NCBI GenBank assembly: GCA_014529385.2 | Contig: CM043949.1 | Coordinates: forward strand, 149,215,850 to 149,279,849 | Source of the DNA: Adiantum capillus-veneris | Lineage: Eukaryota; Streptophyta; Polypodiopsida; Polypodiales; Pteridaceae | Reading direction: 5' to 3' | DNA: 64,000 nucleotides | In this document: positions 30,425 through 41,995 of the stretch, piece after piece | Numbering within the stretch: position 1 is the stretch's first letter | How the letters are laid out: each line of letters starts with the position of its first letter | Made by a program: the position numbers and the translations under genes | Notes under the pieces: generated by a model | The model's database searches: none | What the model saw: only the letters and a program-made list of their open reading frames with translations | What the model was told of the DNA's origin: nothing

Positions 30425-31482
30425 TGATGTAAACTGAATATCTGGCCTCGTGCTACATACATAAATGAGGCAGCCAACAGTAGTTGGGTAAAGAGTGCCA
30501 TCGGTAGGATCGCCAGCATCATGTAGACTCCACTTCAAACCTTTTTCCATGGGAGTGGCAATACATTTTCAATCCTCAAGTCCAAACTTACATAGCAATA
30601 TCTCTATGTAACTTTTCTGACACAAGGCAATACCACCATCACACTGCTTAAACTATATACCCAAGTAATGATGCAACATCCCCAAATCTTCCATCTTGAA
30701 AGCAGCATTCAAATAAGCCTTAAAATCATCAATATGTCTCTCATTTGGTCCAGTGATCATTAAATCATCAACATAAAGAACCACAATGAGAAGACTTCAC
30801 CCTCACGCGTTACATACAATGTACTTTCTGTTGGACTCTTATGGAAGCCTCGTTTAACCAAATGAGTGTCAGTTTTCTCATACCAAGCACGAGGAGACTG
30901 CTTCAACCCATACAAAGCCTTCTTACATCTGCACACTTTGTCCTCTTGTCCTTTTATGACAAAACCGCAAGGGTGCGTTACATAAACTTCCTCAAATATG
31001 TCACCATTCAAGAAAGTAGTAGCAATGTCTGATTGATGCACATCCCAACCAAAATGAGCTGCCAATGCACATAGAAAATGCACAGTAGTCATACGAAAAG
31101 TGGGAGCAAAAGTCTCTTCATAATCTATGCTTTTTTGTTGTGCATAACCCTTTGCAACAAGTCGAGCCTTATGGAGATCGATCTCACCATCTGGCTTGCG
31201 TTTCAACTTGCAAACCCACTTTGTACCAATGGCCTTTTTGCCAGGAGGTAAATCACATAAATTCCAGGTGTCATTTTCTATAAGTGCATCATATTCTGAT
31301 TGCATGGCAGCCATCCAATTTTTTGAATTATGTGCTTCATCAAAAGACAGAGGCTCCTCAACATCATGTAAGCAAGACACAGCCAAAGCATAACAATCTG
31401 ATGCATAAGATGCATGGCGAGATCCTGGATGAGTACAAATAAACAAAGGTTCATCCAATTTACTGTCATGCAAAGTATGCAC
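30425..31482 (-). pseudogene. Cop-2 reverse transcriptase
   Basis: The long open stretch (30760-31482) has WVCKLKRKPDGEIDLHKARL, VAKGYAQQKSIDYEETFAP, QSDIATTFLNGDIFEEVYV and KKALYGLKQSPRAWYE. The frame then shifts, but the catalytic YVDD is intact in the next frame (complement of 30764-30775). The thumb region follows (NERHIDDFKAYLNAAFKMED) before truncation. Of all the domains here this RT core is among the better preserved. Confidence 0.9.
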
Positions 31483-32685
31483 CAGCCATTTGTCATACCT
31501 CTAGCCTGCTCATTTTCATCCCTTTCCTCATCAAGTACATCATGTACATCTGCATCAGTAATAGGCTAATTTGTAACATTTTCAACAACCCCCATAGGCT
31601 GTACATTTTCCTCATTGGAAATTATATTCGTATTTCCATCACTGAAAAGAGGCAACAAAGTGTCATAAATGTCCTATGAGCTTACATTACTGTCTCTAGT
31701 ACATGATAGCAAGGGCTGAACAGAATCTTCCACAAACACTACATCCTATGAAACCAAAATACGCTTTGTTTGTGGATGATATAACATGTAACATTTGATT
31801 TCAGCACTATAACCAACAAAAATACATTTGACAGCCTTATCATCCAATTTTCTACGCTGTGTTTGTGGCACCAAAGCATATGCCAAACAGCCAAAAACAC
31901 ACATGTGCTCAATAGAAGGCTTTCTATCATGCCATGATTCATATGGAGTAATAGACTTCAAATCTTTTGTAGGACACCATTTAAGTACATAAGTGGCACA
32001 CATGATGGCCTCAAGCCAAAAAGAATGTGGCAAAGCTTGAATTTTGACCATACAATCATGCCATTTCCGTCAATGACTTGTTTTTCCTCTTAGCAACACC
32101 ATTTTGTTGAGGTGTATAAGGTACTGTACATTGGTGTTTTATCCCAGGACTAGCCAAAAATCCTTTAAATTCATGAGACATATACTCCTCCCCTCGATCA
32201 GAACGGAGGGTGTCCATAGTACATTTCGAGACATTTTCATCCATAGCCAGAAATTGTTTGAAGCACATAAAAACTTCTAAATTCGCTTTAAGCGAAAATA
32301 CCCATGCATGCCTGGAGTAGTCATCAATGAAAGTCACGAAGTAAAGGTAATTGCCCAAGGACGGAGTTTGCATGGGCCCTCAAACATCACTATGCACAAG
32401 CTGCAACCTGCATGTGGCCCAAACTGAACCATCCTTTGGAAACTTAGAACATTGCATCTTACCCAAAATACAGCCTTCACAAACATGTTTGACAGGTGCT
32501 TCAAGAGGCGGCAAAGAAGCAACTATATCATATTTCTGCAAATGCAGTAAACTGGAGAAATTAAGATGACCAAAGCGTGCATGCCAAAGTTTTGCATCTG
32601 AAATAGCCCTTGAATCTGGAACAACATTTGCAAAGTTTTGTCCACACTTATCATACAAAGTGAGCTTATACAACCCACGGCACAA
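31483..32685 (-). pseudogene. Cop-2 integrase
   Basis: The pre-integrase zinc domain is in 32380-32685 (WHARFGHLNFSSLLHLQ, CEGCILGKMQCSKFP, LQLVHSDV) and ends in a stop. The core continues in 32056-32373 (YFVTFIDDYSRHAWVF, LRSDRGEEYMSHEF). At PQQNGVAKRKN the catalytic Glu is replaced by Lys. After another stop, 31746-32051 carries the C-terminal core (SFWLEAIMCATYVLKWCPT, FGCLAYALVPQTQRRKLD, KCIFVGYSA). The linker 31483-31745 is acidic and broken. Confidence 0.88.
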
Positions 32686-32755
32686 AAGGCCAGTGCAACA
32701 ATTTCATCACCAAAACTGAGATCATGAACTGTACATCTGTCATCCACAAATTTCA

Positions 32756-33118
32756 CTACAAGTCGAAGTCTAGCAAGTGTGGGTATAGACAATAGATTCT
32801 TCTTGATCCAAGTACATAAAGTGCATCAACAAGTGTGAAGGAACTGCCATTCGCAACAGTAAGCACAATATTTCCAACTCCCTGAACTGTATAAGAGGCA
32901 TTGTTGGCACAAATGACTGAATTCCCATGAGGGACAGACTCGAGAGAGGTGAACAATTCACGATGTGAGGTAACATGCTTTGTAGCACCATTGTCAAAAT
33001 ACCACACATGTGAATCTGCAGCAACTGACAAGCAAGCATCGTGGACAACAGGATTGTAAGTGCACTCTGTGCTAAAAGCCCATTCTGCATCAACATCAGC
33101 AACACAGTCTCCTTTCAC
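32756..33118 (-). pseudogene. Cop-2 protease
   Basis: Copia protease with core WYFDNGATKHVTSHRELF (catalytic Asp codon about 32995; D-N-G-A in place of D-S-G-A), followed by VQGVGNIVLTVANGSSF and LVDALYVLGS. The frame breaks before the pre-integrase domain. Confidence 0.85.
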
Positions 33119-34110
33119 AGAAGACTCACCAATGGCTACATTTGTAGTGGAGCCAATATTTGCAGTGAAACCACCCGTTTCTTCTTAGCCTCTTTCGCCT
33201 TCAACTTAGCATACTAATTGATCAAGTGATCATTAGATTTACAATAATGACAACGCATTTTCTTTTTGCCCTTATGACCAGAATTGCCAGACGATGTGCT
33301 GCCTGTAGAAGCATTGGGAACAGAAGTTTTGCCACTCACAGCAGAACCATAAGAAGTGGCCGCATTGCTGTTACCACCCTTTCTTTGAGAAGCAATAAAA
33401 GCCTGTTCAACTGCACGCTGTCTAGTCCTATTTTTTCAAGAAAGTGACTCTTGCAACAGCAATGTGCATAATGTGCATAATGCATCAAACTTGACAACTT
33501 CTAGATTTCCTTGGGTCATAAGTCTCCAAGTACTAGCAAAAGTCTGGTAAGAATCTTGTAAGGCATCAAGAACTGTCTGCACAAGGAAACTGTTTGAAAT
33601 GACTTCACCTGCAGAAATAAGTTGCTCATTGATATCCTTGACACTAGCAAGGAAAGTGTCCATATCATCTTCCTCATGCATAATATTCCACTCCAGCTCC
33701 TTACGTAGCAAAGCAATTTTAGCCTCATTGCGACTTGCATAAAGACCAGCCAAAATATCCCAAGCCTGTTTTGCAGATTTTTTTGAACGGATGTGAGGAA
33801 CAATGGTGCGCTTCACAAACAACGCAATGAATGCATGAGCCTGCGCATACTTTACATCCCAACAAGCTTGTTCTGCCGTAGGCGAAACAACTCTAATAGC
33901 AGCAATCCTTGCAGCAAGACCTGCAACATCCTCAACATCACCTACATCCTTAGAACCAGGACGTACATCAATGCCCTGCACAATATTCTAGACGCCCTTT
34001 GACACAAGAACGTGTTGCATCATATAAGCCCACATAGGGTAATTTGCCTTATCCAAGCTGTCCTCAGTAGCAAACATCTTGAACACATCTGTGTTGTTGT
34101 TGTCAGCCAT
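33119..34110 (-). pseudogene. Cop-2 gag
   Basis: Starts at the ATG at 34110 (MADNNNTDVFKMFATED), the first Met after the primer site that opens conserved gag. A stop follows VSKGV at about 33988. The main body is 33436-33981 (WDVKYAQAHAFIALFVKRT, SAKQAWDILAGLYASRNEAK, LLRKELEWNIMHEEDDMD, FLASVKDINEQLISAGEVI), a UBN2-type copia gag. The zinc knuckle near 33255-33210 reads CHYCKSNDHL and then loses the last Cys (Tyr). Confidence 0.87.
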
Positions 34111-34457
34111 GGTAAATGTTGCACCTGATGTGAAAATTTCTCGAAAATAGGAGAAGCGGAGCGGAAACAACACGTGCTATATAGCACAAAACGTAGAAGA
34201 CTATGAGACACCTGTTACGCAGAAAATGACACTGACAGAAATTCTGCACAAAATGACAAAATGCCCATGCAGTACTGCCTGTAGTGGAAACGAAGGCTGA
34301 AATGAGCCCGAATAAAAAATCTGAGTAGACCAAGCTCTACGAGGTTGCCCAAAATATTTTCTGACCTGCGAACGCTTGCCAAACCTCACTGAAATTGGAG
34401 AAAGTGAGCAGGCATGTGCTGGAGCAGCTAGCGACTAAGCCCACGAGGACTCAACTT

Positions 34458-34469
34458 GCTCTGATACCA
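34458..34469 (-). other. Cop-2 primer-binding site (initiator tRNA-Met)
   Basis: The minus strand reads TGGTATCAGAGC, two bases inside the LTR end CCAACA. Confidence 0.93.
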
Positions 34470-34471
34470 AT

Positions 34472-34698
34472 TGTTGGAATTAGGGTTGTAGAGAAACACA
34501 CACAACTTGGAGAAGACGAAGGAAGCTCAAGGAACACAATAGAGAGTGTGGTACTTAGTGTGCAATGGAAAGATAGATAGCCCTAGAGTGATGGGCGCAT
34601 ATACAATGCTCGGGAGAAAAAACCTCCTAAACAGGGAAAAAATACCCCGGCGGTCCTAGTGTGTTCACATACATCACTACCACATGTATATGGTAACA
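34472..34698 (-). repeat. Cop-2 5' LTR (227 bp)
   Basis: The coding strand runs from TGTTACCATATAC to TAATTCCAACA. Similar to both Cop-A LTRs. Confidence 0.87.
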
Positions 34699-35192
34699 CA
34701 TTGGACATATGCATTAGATGCCTTTTTGCTTCCACCTATGCACCTTGGGTGGACTACAACAGGCAACAAATGTTCCATCATACTACTCTTTCATATTTGA
34801 TACCTTCTTAATCCCATATCTATCATCAGAAAATTCCTTGAGTACTTTATTAATATCTCCCATGCTAATAAGTACTCCAATAATATGCGTATCCCAAAGG
34901 TACTTTTTTTCCATCGGGTTTTTTCCCTTTGATCTCTCAAGTATGAGACCTACTTCCCTTGTACATACTTGTCATAAATAAGTAGTAGCCTCATCACTAT
35001 GCTATTACAACGGACAAATGCAACATCATCTCTCACATCAGACATATTCGGACCAATCAAGATGTTGCAGCAAATTGAACCTCATCAACAAATTCAACGA
35101 CAAATGAAAACAATCATGCCATCAACAACCAGTTAAAAACCTTCCACAGCCTCTACAGACACTCATTAATAGTACTCGAGGATGGACACTAA
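34699..35192 (+). other. 3' end of an LTR element, coding not identified
   Basis: An 87-codon ORF (34718-34981) and broken frames lead to a short coding-like end (SRGWTLKSEGGE) just before a polypurine tract. That ending resembles the tail of retroelement polyproteins, but no domain is recognisable. Confidence 0.45.
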
Positions 35193-35208
35193 AATCAGAA
35201 GGGGGGAA
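35193..35208 (+). other. Polypurine tract
   Basis: ATCAGAAGGGGGGAA immediately before a TGTTAAC LTR start. Confidence 0.7.
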
Positions 35209-35611
35209 TGTTAACTAAGTCAATGTCAGTTAACAGAAGCTGCCGAAGATTGAAGACATACAAATGCACATCGAGGATGAATACAAAGAAGTAGTAAAGA
35301 TTGGAGTTACACATTTTCCACATTTTTCCAAAATTGTCATGTATTGTAAATTCCTGATTTATTCAAGCCATTGTGATAATTGTAACGTGTTACGGGCTCA
35401 AAGTTCCAAGATGTAAAGCATAGGTCAGTTAGTGTACTTAGGTTGCAGATACAATAAGTGGGGAGCCTCAAAGGTCTTGGACGCCGGACATTACACATTG
35501 TAATAAAAGCCAACTTTGTAAAGTTTTAATTAAGTTTTCGGATAATGAAATACACAGCGTGAGCTAACGACGCTCACTTCTCTCCTTCTTGTGCTTCCTA
35601 CTCCCTCCCCA
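35209..35611 (+). repeat. Probable 3' LTR of an unidentified element
   Basis: Starts TGTTAACTAAG after the polypurine tract and includes AATAAAAG at about 35505. The end is uncertain; it runs into repeat D2 at about 35612. No partner LTR is in the window. Confidence 0.5.
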
Positions 35612-36861
35612 ATTGTCACATTGCAGTCGCGTCCGTTGCGTTGCAACCGCATGTAAAAGCTCTACGCATAGGCTTAACCATTTCACGATATTTCGTAGCT
35701 TTTGGCGTCGTCGACCCGCGGCCTAGTTTTATCATAAGTAGGAATTTACACTTCAAAATCAAAAACTTAGTATAGGCAGGGTATTGGGACATCATTACTA
35801 AGTAGTTAGATGCATTCTCAGTCAAAAACAACTAGGTCAAAAACTCACTCTGGACTTAGATGCGATTTGTTTGCCGATGAGCGATTGGCTTTTGTTGACT
35901 TATGTCATTTGAGTGTAGCGTGAGTTAGATGCGAGTTTTTTGTTGTTTTCCAAGAGATTGACAGCCTCTTGTAGCCTCTATGAACTAGTCGAGTCAGGTT
36001 CGTCCCATGGATTGACAAGTATATTCGTGGTTCTCGCTATGTCTGCAATAAGATAGGAGTGAGGTTAGACACCCCTCCCACAACAATATCTAACCATTAT
36101 TATAATTTTAGCTAGACTACGATAATCTCCTCGTTAGTGATTTTTAAATAATTTATTTGCTACTAGTCTCTCTTCTTGCCACAAGTAGTCAAAAAATTTT
36201 AACAATACCAAATGCAAATTCGTCAAACCGATTTAGGCAGCACGTCTTATTGGTGTAGATTCACTGATTTAGGAAATACCTATCTGAGGATTATGCTCAG
36301 TGGCCGGCTACCACTGTCCTTAGTATAATTTTGCTACATGGTATATGTTGGAAGATATTTACATTTGGATTTGGAATGGGTATATGATGATTTTTTGTCG
36401 CAAGAGTATTTATGGAATTTGACTTGAGATTGATAAGAAATGATTATTGAATGATGAGTGTGACCAATCATATCCTGATTCATTGGGGTATGACATATAT
36501 TGCTTAGTCTAGTGGTTGGGACACTAGTGTAGGTAGTATGTGCATGATGGTATGCATAAGCAATGTTGTTTAGTTTCATAATTTTTTCTTTTACTATGTG
36601 ATATTTTTGACACAGGACAACTACACAAGGCGCTTGTGTTTTACTATGTAATATTTTTTTCCTTTTACTATGTAATATTATTACTATTTATTACAGCTGA
36701 CATGTGGAAAAGGCTTGATTGATCTAGGCCTTTCCAAACGGATATATATTTTATGTACATTTTATTATTCAATTCCTATTTTATGAGCTTTGGCCATTTA
36801 TGACCGACCAGCGAGTTTGTACTCACTTTGACCATTCAAGAAATCTATTAAGTAAATACGT
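35612..36861 (+). repeat. Repeat D2, left part (interrupted by Gyp-G)
   Basis: Matches 60766-62133 from ATTGTCACATTGCAGTCGCG to AAGTAAATACGT. A block of about 150 bp present in D3 (around 60995-61145) is missing near 35847. No coding is seen. The copy resumes at 59682 after Gyp-G. Confidence 0.88.
36858..36861. repeat. Gyp-G target-site duplication, left (ACGT)
   Basis: ACGT precedes TGTCAAG and recurs at 59682-59685. The undisturbed site in D3 reads AAATACGTGCAA. If the duplication is 5 bp, one copy carries a substitution (TACGT/AACGT). Confidence 0.8.
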
Positions 36862-37058
36862 TGTCAAGAAGTAAGCAGTCTTGCTAGGAAGGCACCGGGC
36901 CTCTTTCTGTGAGAGTTTGTGAGGAAGCTCAAGGGTTATGAGAAGGAGAAAAGATGTAGATAACATAGCTTCTAGAGGTAAAGAAGAAATGTAGCCAAAG
37001 AAGACGCTCACTTTTCCTTACAAACACACACGTGATGGAGAGAACTCATCAAAGATAG

Positions 37059-37570
37059 TCAGAACAAAACAAAAATGAAAACATTGAGATTACGATCATA
37101 TCGTATCATGGGTAGGATAAAAGGGTTAATGGATGAGTCAATGATATTTAATCTTTGTTGTCCAAATAAGTTGCGGATTGCTCTTTGGAACTGTAGCTTT
37201 GTGCTTACTATAATGTATATGTTTTGTCTAGCGATTGGGATTAGTTGTGAGTACAAATCCTCTTGATTCATAATAAAATAACCACATTCACATCAAAAGA
37301 GAAGTCATAGACAATAATAGGTAGTATGATGGGATCAGGTGAGAGAAGTATTTCGTTGAGCCTTTCAGGACCAAATAGAAACACTATGTGTTGCTGAAAG
37401 TGAATCTTTCGACTAATCCAAATGTTGACCCTAATAGATTGCACTGAATGGAATTGAAATAAATTACCTCTTTGTGGATTATGGTTATTCATCAATGATA
37501 TACGTAGTATGTTCAAAGATAAAGGTATGAAAGAAGTGAAAGGAGAAGAAGAAGAGAGTTTCTCTCCCAA
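37059..37570 (-). CDS. Two tandem unrecognised peptide segments in the Gyp-G 3' LTR
   Basis: Two adjoining open stretches, 37059-37271 and 37268-37570, share a pattern with each other and with 50480-50752. The pattern is a Gln/Phe-rich start, then LFGxxRLxxI, then PFILPMI or PIILPII, then an aliphatic end (VFIFVLF, VNVVILL). I know no family with this pattern. Coding is unproven, but similarity at peptide level with many DNA differences hints at past selection. Confidence 0.35.
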
Positions 37571-39001
37571 GTCCTATTGTTGCCCTTAGGCAATAAGGAT
37601 ACTGCGGGGAGAGAAGTATCTGTAGCAAGGAGATTCTAGAGTTTGTGGAAGAGAATGAGAACCTTAAGAGAGAGAGAGATGCTTGTGGAAGATGAAGATA
37701 TGGTGACTAACCTTGTGCACATAATTGTTTCCCGCAAGAAGGTTGTACCCATTACATTGACAAGGTTGCTGCTTGAATACCTTCGAATGAAATAATTAGG
37801 ACACAACAAGAGAGATCGAAGGAGGAGTAAGATAGAATTAGAGATAGATCTACGTGTGATGGTGGTATTAAAGATAGATAATGAGAGATAGAGATAGAGT
37901 TAGAGACAAGTATTGGACTAGATATGCAAATGAAAGTAAAACTAACAACATATACCTTACATGAGAGCAATCGCCACCACCTTAATGGAGAGAGAAGATG
38001 AGACAAGACTTCAGCATTTCTTCAAGAGAAAGTGTGGCACTAAGATGAGTGTGTCACTATGGAATTGAGCTATTATCACTCACTCATAACTTGCCCCAAT
38101 GAAGAGAAGGTTGCCCTTTTTATAGGTGAGGGAGCCATGTTTTACATAATCACTTGATTAGGCTAAAGAGTTAGCCCAAATCAAATGTTTTTTGGACTCA
38201 AAATATCATAAAATTCAGCATCTTTAGTCGTTGAGGCTCCATGTGGGTGCATGATGTATGTGGGCCCCACCTAGGCATCTTCTGTGTGGCTCCAGTAGGG
38301 GGTCACAACTTGTGCGTCTTGTCCTTCAAGGCATGTTTGAGGCATTCACATGCTTGTGTATTTTATCCTCAAAATATCTTATTTAATGGAAAAAGACCAA
38401 GATTACCTCTTTTCACTTGATTCACCTGTTTACCATCTCTTCTTGCAGTGTAGTTGTGAGAGGATTTTTCACTGGTTTCCCTCTAACTTTTGACTTGTAA
38501 CTCGGATTGACATGCTTCAAAAGAAAAAATTGGCCTACTAAAAGATCTTGAATTGGTTTTTTCCTTTTCTCCATGCCCTTAGGTTGGGATTTTCAAATTG
38601 GGATGGTCCAAGAAGCTTTGGATCTTCCTTTTCATAAAGTCTTCTAGTAGGCCCTTCCCTCTTGTATGTATCCAAGAAGGTATGCATTATTGAAGGGTTA
38701 TATTATTAAATAAATGTGAAAAGAAGAAAATAATTTATATATGGTAGGGTATAGATGAGATATTATAAGAAATATACAAATTCTTTTCCCCCAGACAAAA
38801 AGAGGCACAATCATTGATACTTCTCTTGCAGTACTTTCTAATAGTAATGTACATTTATATTACTTTAAAGGTAATACTAAGGTATGGTACAAAGCTTTTA
38901 TTTATGTATATGAGTATTATATGAAGTATACTTATGCATCAAAAGTCACAAGATAAATCGTTTAATGCCCGTTCCCACTATATACGTGCCACAACACGAC
39001 A
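37571..39001 (-). other. Rest of the Gyp-G 3' LTR, non-coding
   Basis: No coding found. 37825-39001 is the conserved LTR part, matching 58506-59681. Confidence 0.6.
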
Positions 39002-39013
39002 TCCACCCCCTCT
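39002..39013 (-). other. Gyp-G polypurine tract
   Basis: The coding strand reads AGAGGGGGTGGA directly before the LTR start TGTCGTGTTG. Confidence 0.88.
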
Positions 39014-39059
39014 AAACTTGCGCATCCTCCGGTATGTGCCACGTTGTCTCTTTGTAAGA

Positions 39060-40559
39060 TCAGACCTCTTGTACATATTCCTTGCTTTCTTCTTCACTGG
39101 ATGATTCCAGAGCTTCATGTTCACTTTGATCTTCACCTGTGTTTTGATCTTCTTTCTCATCAACATCTTCTTGATCATTGTCTCCTCTTCTCTTAAACAT
39201 TTGAATCGTTTTTCCCGCAATGGGAATCTTTACTTCTGTACCATCTAGTTCAGACAAGCTGTAAGTAGCATTTTCATGCTCATGATTTACAACATACGGT
39301 CCAAACCATCGTTTTGAGAACTTACGCATGACTGTGTGCTGGTTATCAAGGCTACTATCATACACTAAAACCCATTCACCTTTGTCAATTGCTTTGCTCC
39401 TGAGTTGATGTCGCTTATCAAAGTAGTCTTTGTTTTTCAGCCTTGCATTTTTGAGTGGTTCTTTTGCAGCTTCAATGTCTCCAGGTATTCTCTCTAGTTG
39501 CCTTATACGCAGTGCAAGGAGATCTTCCGTGCTAAGCCCCTCTTGCCAAGGTAGTACATTCCATGTGGGAATTGTATCTTCAATCGGCATCATTGGTTTT
39601 TGACCATACATTAGCTCCGCAGGCACGTAGCCAGTTACTGAGCTATGTGTTGTACGATCAGCCTATAAAGCATATGGTAACAGTTTTGGCCACTCACCAA
39701 CTCTTCCTTCACAAGCCTTGGCCAAAGCTTTGATGATAGGAGGATGCCCTCTTTCACTCTTTCCATTGCCTTCAGGGTTGTAAGATGTGGTAAGAGAAAT
39801 CTTGATTCCTAATCTGGTAAAGAACTCCCTTGCTTCCTCAGCATCTAGCTCACCTCTATCTGCAGTGATATTTCCCACATAACCATAACGGAAAATCACC
39901 TCATCAAGAAGGAATTTTCACACAGCTTCTGTTGTTTTAGCTCTTAATGCTCTTCCTTCAACATGATTAGTTAGGTCCTCTCGTGCAAGAACCAAGTATC
40001 TCATCTACCAGAGTCCTAAAGGCATTGTGACTGGATCCACAACCCATTTATAGTGCATGGCTAGTGGATATGTAGGGTGAAATCCATCACGATGTTGGAC
40101 ATTTGAATACATTTGACAAGTTACACATGACTCTACAAATTGAGATACATCGTTATACATACCCTTCCACCAGTATTTTTCTTTCAACTTGGAGAAGGTT
40201 GCCCACACACCCCTGTGTCCAGCCCATAGACTCTCATGAAACTCTTGCATGAGCTTTACTTGAGTCTCTTTGTTACAGATAACCCGTTGTGGTGTAGCAC
40301 CCTTTTGTTTAGGATGCTTCCACAAGTAACCATCCCTCAAAAAGTACCCATATGCTTTCCTGCGTATCCTCCTGAATTCTTGTTTAGACCAATCATCCTG
40401 TTTTGCTAGAGTACTCAAATAGCTTCCAATAAGAAGCCAATCACCTTCATAAATATCTTTCAAGAACAATTCAAGTGTATTAGCCATGCAGACATAGTTA
40501 CCTTTGACATGAGAGATGGAATAGAACTTTGTGCCCGCATCATCTCCCTCATGAATCAT
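39060..40559 (-). pseudogene. Gyp-G integrase with acidic C-terminal tail
   Basis: 40005-40559 carries the zinc domain (HESLWAGHRGVWATFSKLK, VESCVTCQ) and the first core strand (KWVVDPVTMPLG), ending in a stop. 39663-39899 has ITADRGELDAEEAREFF and SYNPEGNGKSERGHPPIIKA, the second Asp and the Glu region. After another stop, 39060-39626 has the C-terminal domain (GYVPAELMYGQKPMMPIE in context; RKFSKRWFGPYVV) and an acidic tail (DNDQEDVDEKEDQNTGEDQ). No chromodomain follows. The stops at about 40004 and 39660 look like point changes in an otherwise continuous frame. Confidence 0.9.
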
Positions 40560-40984
40560 CTATGACTCATCTTCATACCTTGCACTTGATAGCATATCTG
40601 CCACTGTATTGTCTTTACCTGCAATGTGCTTGAACTCGGGATTTAAGGACTTAATGTAGGCAATCCACCGCAACATAGCAATGTCTGGCGTTGAGCATCT
40701 TGTAATCATCCCAAGAAGTGGTAGACAATCTGTTTCTACAACCACACATGCACCAATTAGGTACTCTTTCCCACTTTTCAAGGCTGTAACCATACCCCAT
40801 AGGTCCTCTTTATTTGTGGATAGTTTCTTTGGCGAGCACTTAGTACCTTTGCTCCAAATCTTACCACATACCTGCGTCCTTCTTCGTCATCTTGCCCTAT
40901 TGCCCATCCAATCCCTGTAGGACTGGTGTCTACTGTCACAATTATTGGCCTTTGACACTCATAGTCTACCTTTCTCAAAGTTGG
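40560..40984 (-). pseudogene. Gyp-G RNase H
   Basis: The start is PIIVTVDTSPTGIGWAIGQD. The middle Glu motif reads YPQIKRTYGV, where KRELYG is usual. After a frame change, 40560-40793 gives YLIGACVVVETDCLPLLGMI and HIAGKDNTVADMLSSARYE, the usual RNase H to integrase connector. Confidence 0.85.
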
Positions 40985-41995
40985 TGCTGGCTGGAGAAAA
41001 TCCTTTAGCTTTTTCATGGATTTTACATGTGCTTCTGTCCATTTAAACTTCTGATTCTTTCTAAGCAGCTGATAAAGAGGATCAGCTACATGTGCATAAT
41101 GTGGAATCCAAATAACATAGAAGACATATTCTCCCAGAAACCTTCTAACCTCAGTGATGCTAGTACATGTTTCTTTCATTCTTTGGATGGCATCTACCTT
41201 TGATGGACAAGGTTTCCTACCATATGGACCGCACATGTGCCCCACAATGAGCACTTCTTTGACACCAAACATAGACTTTTTCCCTGAAAATGTAAGATTC
41301 ACTTCTTCCAACCTAGACAAAATTTTATCACAATCATTTATATGATTTACCACAAACCTGCGACATCCCTTGATATCCAAAGCTTCATCTTTGTCACTTT
41401 CTTCTCATCCTTTGATAGGCAAGTCATCAATGAAAGGCATTGTGATTTGAGGAATAAAGTCACGTAATACCTTATTCATCCCATTCATCATATGTGCAAC
41501 CGAGTTGGTTGCTCCATGTGGCAAGGTACACATCCTTACCAAACCCAAAGGTGTCCTCATGGTTCTCAAGTCTTTGCTTTTGATTGCAAGATGAAATTGA
41601 TCATACCCTGAGTAGAGATCCCCCATTGAGTAGATTGCCCTCCTTGCAAATGCCTCTGCAAACTCATCCACAATTGGACCTGTACCTAAATTTCTAATTG
41701 TCACCTTGTTCACTGGTTGCATATCTTGGATGAAGCGTAGAGAGCCGTTCTTCTTTGGAACTGTGAACCACCTGTTTGAGTATGGAGCACAAGAAGGCTC
41801 CAAGATTCCCATTTTGATTTTCTCATTCAGTAGCTCTACTAACTTTGGAAAATGAGCCTTTGGAACCGGAATAGACTGCAGATTCCAAGGCACATGAGGT
41901 ATTGTGAAAATTACCATTGGAGCTACAATAGAAGGATCAACACATCCTATCTCATGTGGCTCAAATTCAAAAGCCTTACCATGCTTTGAAAGCAT
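40985..41995 (-). pseudogene. Gyp-G reverse transcriptase (atypical motifs)
   Basis: The 41405-41995 segment has CAPYSNRWFTVPKKNGSLRF, MQPVNKVTIRN, YSMGDLYSGYDQFHLAIKS, then LPHGATNSVAHMM (about 41524-41485) and FIDDLPIKG (about 41434-41408). Common plant gypsy elements have MPFGLTNAPATF and YxDD here. A stop follows, then the connection region in 40985-41380 (VNHINDCDKILSRLEEVNLT, EVRRFLGEYVFYVIWIPHYA). Both catalytic Asp of the FIDD box are present. Confidence 0.88.

Larger units (their letters stand above)
30425..34698 (-). mobile_element. Cop-2, 3'-truncated Ty1/copia retrotransposon
   Basis: Minus-strand copia with 5' LTR (34472-34698), tRNA-Met primer site, gag, protease, integrase and RT. 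RNase H and the 3' LTR are missing, because the element stops at about 30425 against element J. It is the fuller relative of Cop-A: gag, RT C-terminus and LTR align. Stops and lost catalytic residues are present in every domain. Confidence 0.9.
36862..39001 (-). repeat. Gyp-G 3' LTR (2140 bp)
   Basis: Ends (36862-37060 and about 37825-39001) match the right LTR (50325-50528; 52923-52955 plus 58506-59681). The middle 37060-37825 is unlike the right LTR, except for two short segments that encode peptides related to the right-LTR ORF at 50480-50752. Confidence 0.88.

Noticed and set aside
35612-36861. Repeat D2/D3 considered as a pair of LTRs
   Set aside because: The copies are directly adjacent with no interior, no consistent TG...CA ends, no primer site and no target duplication.
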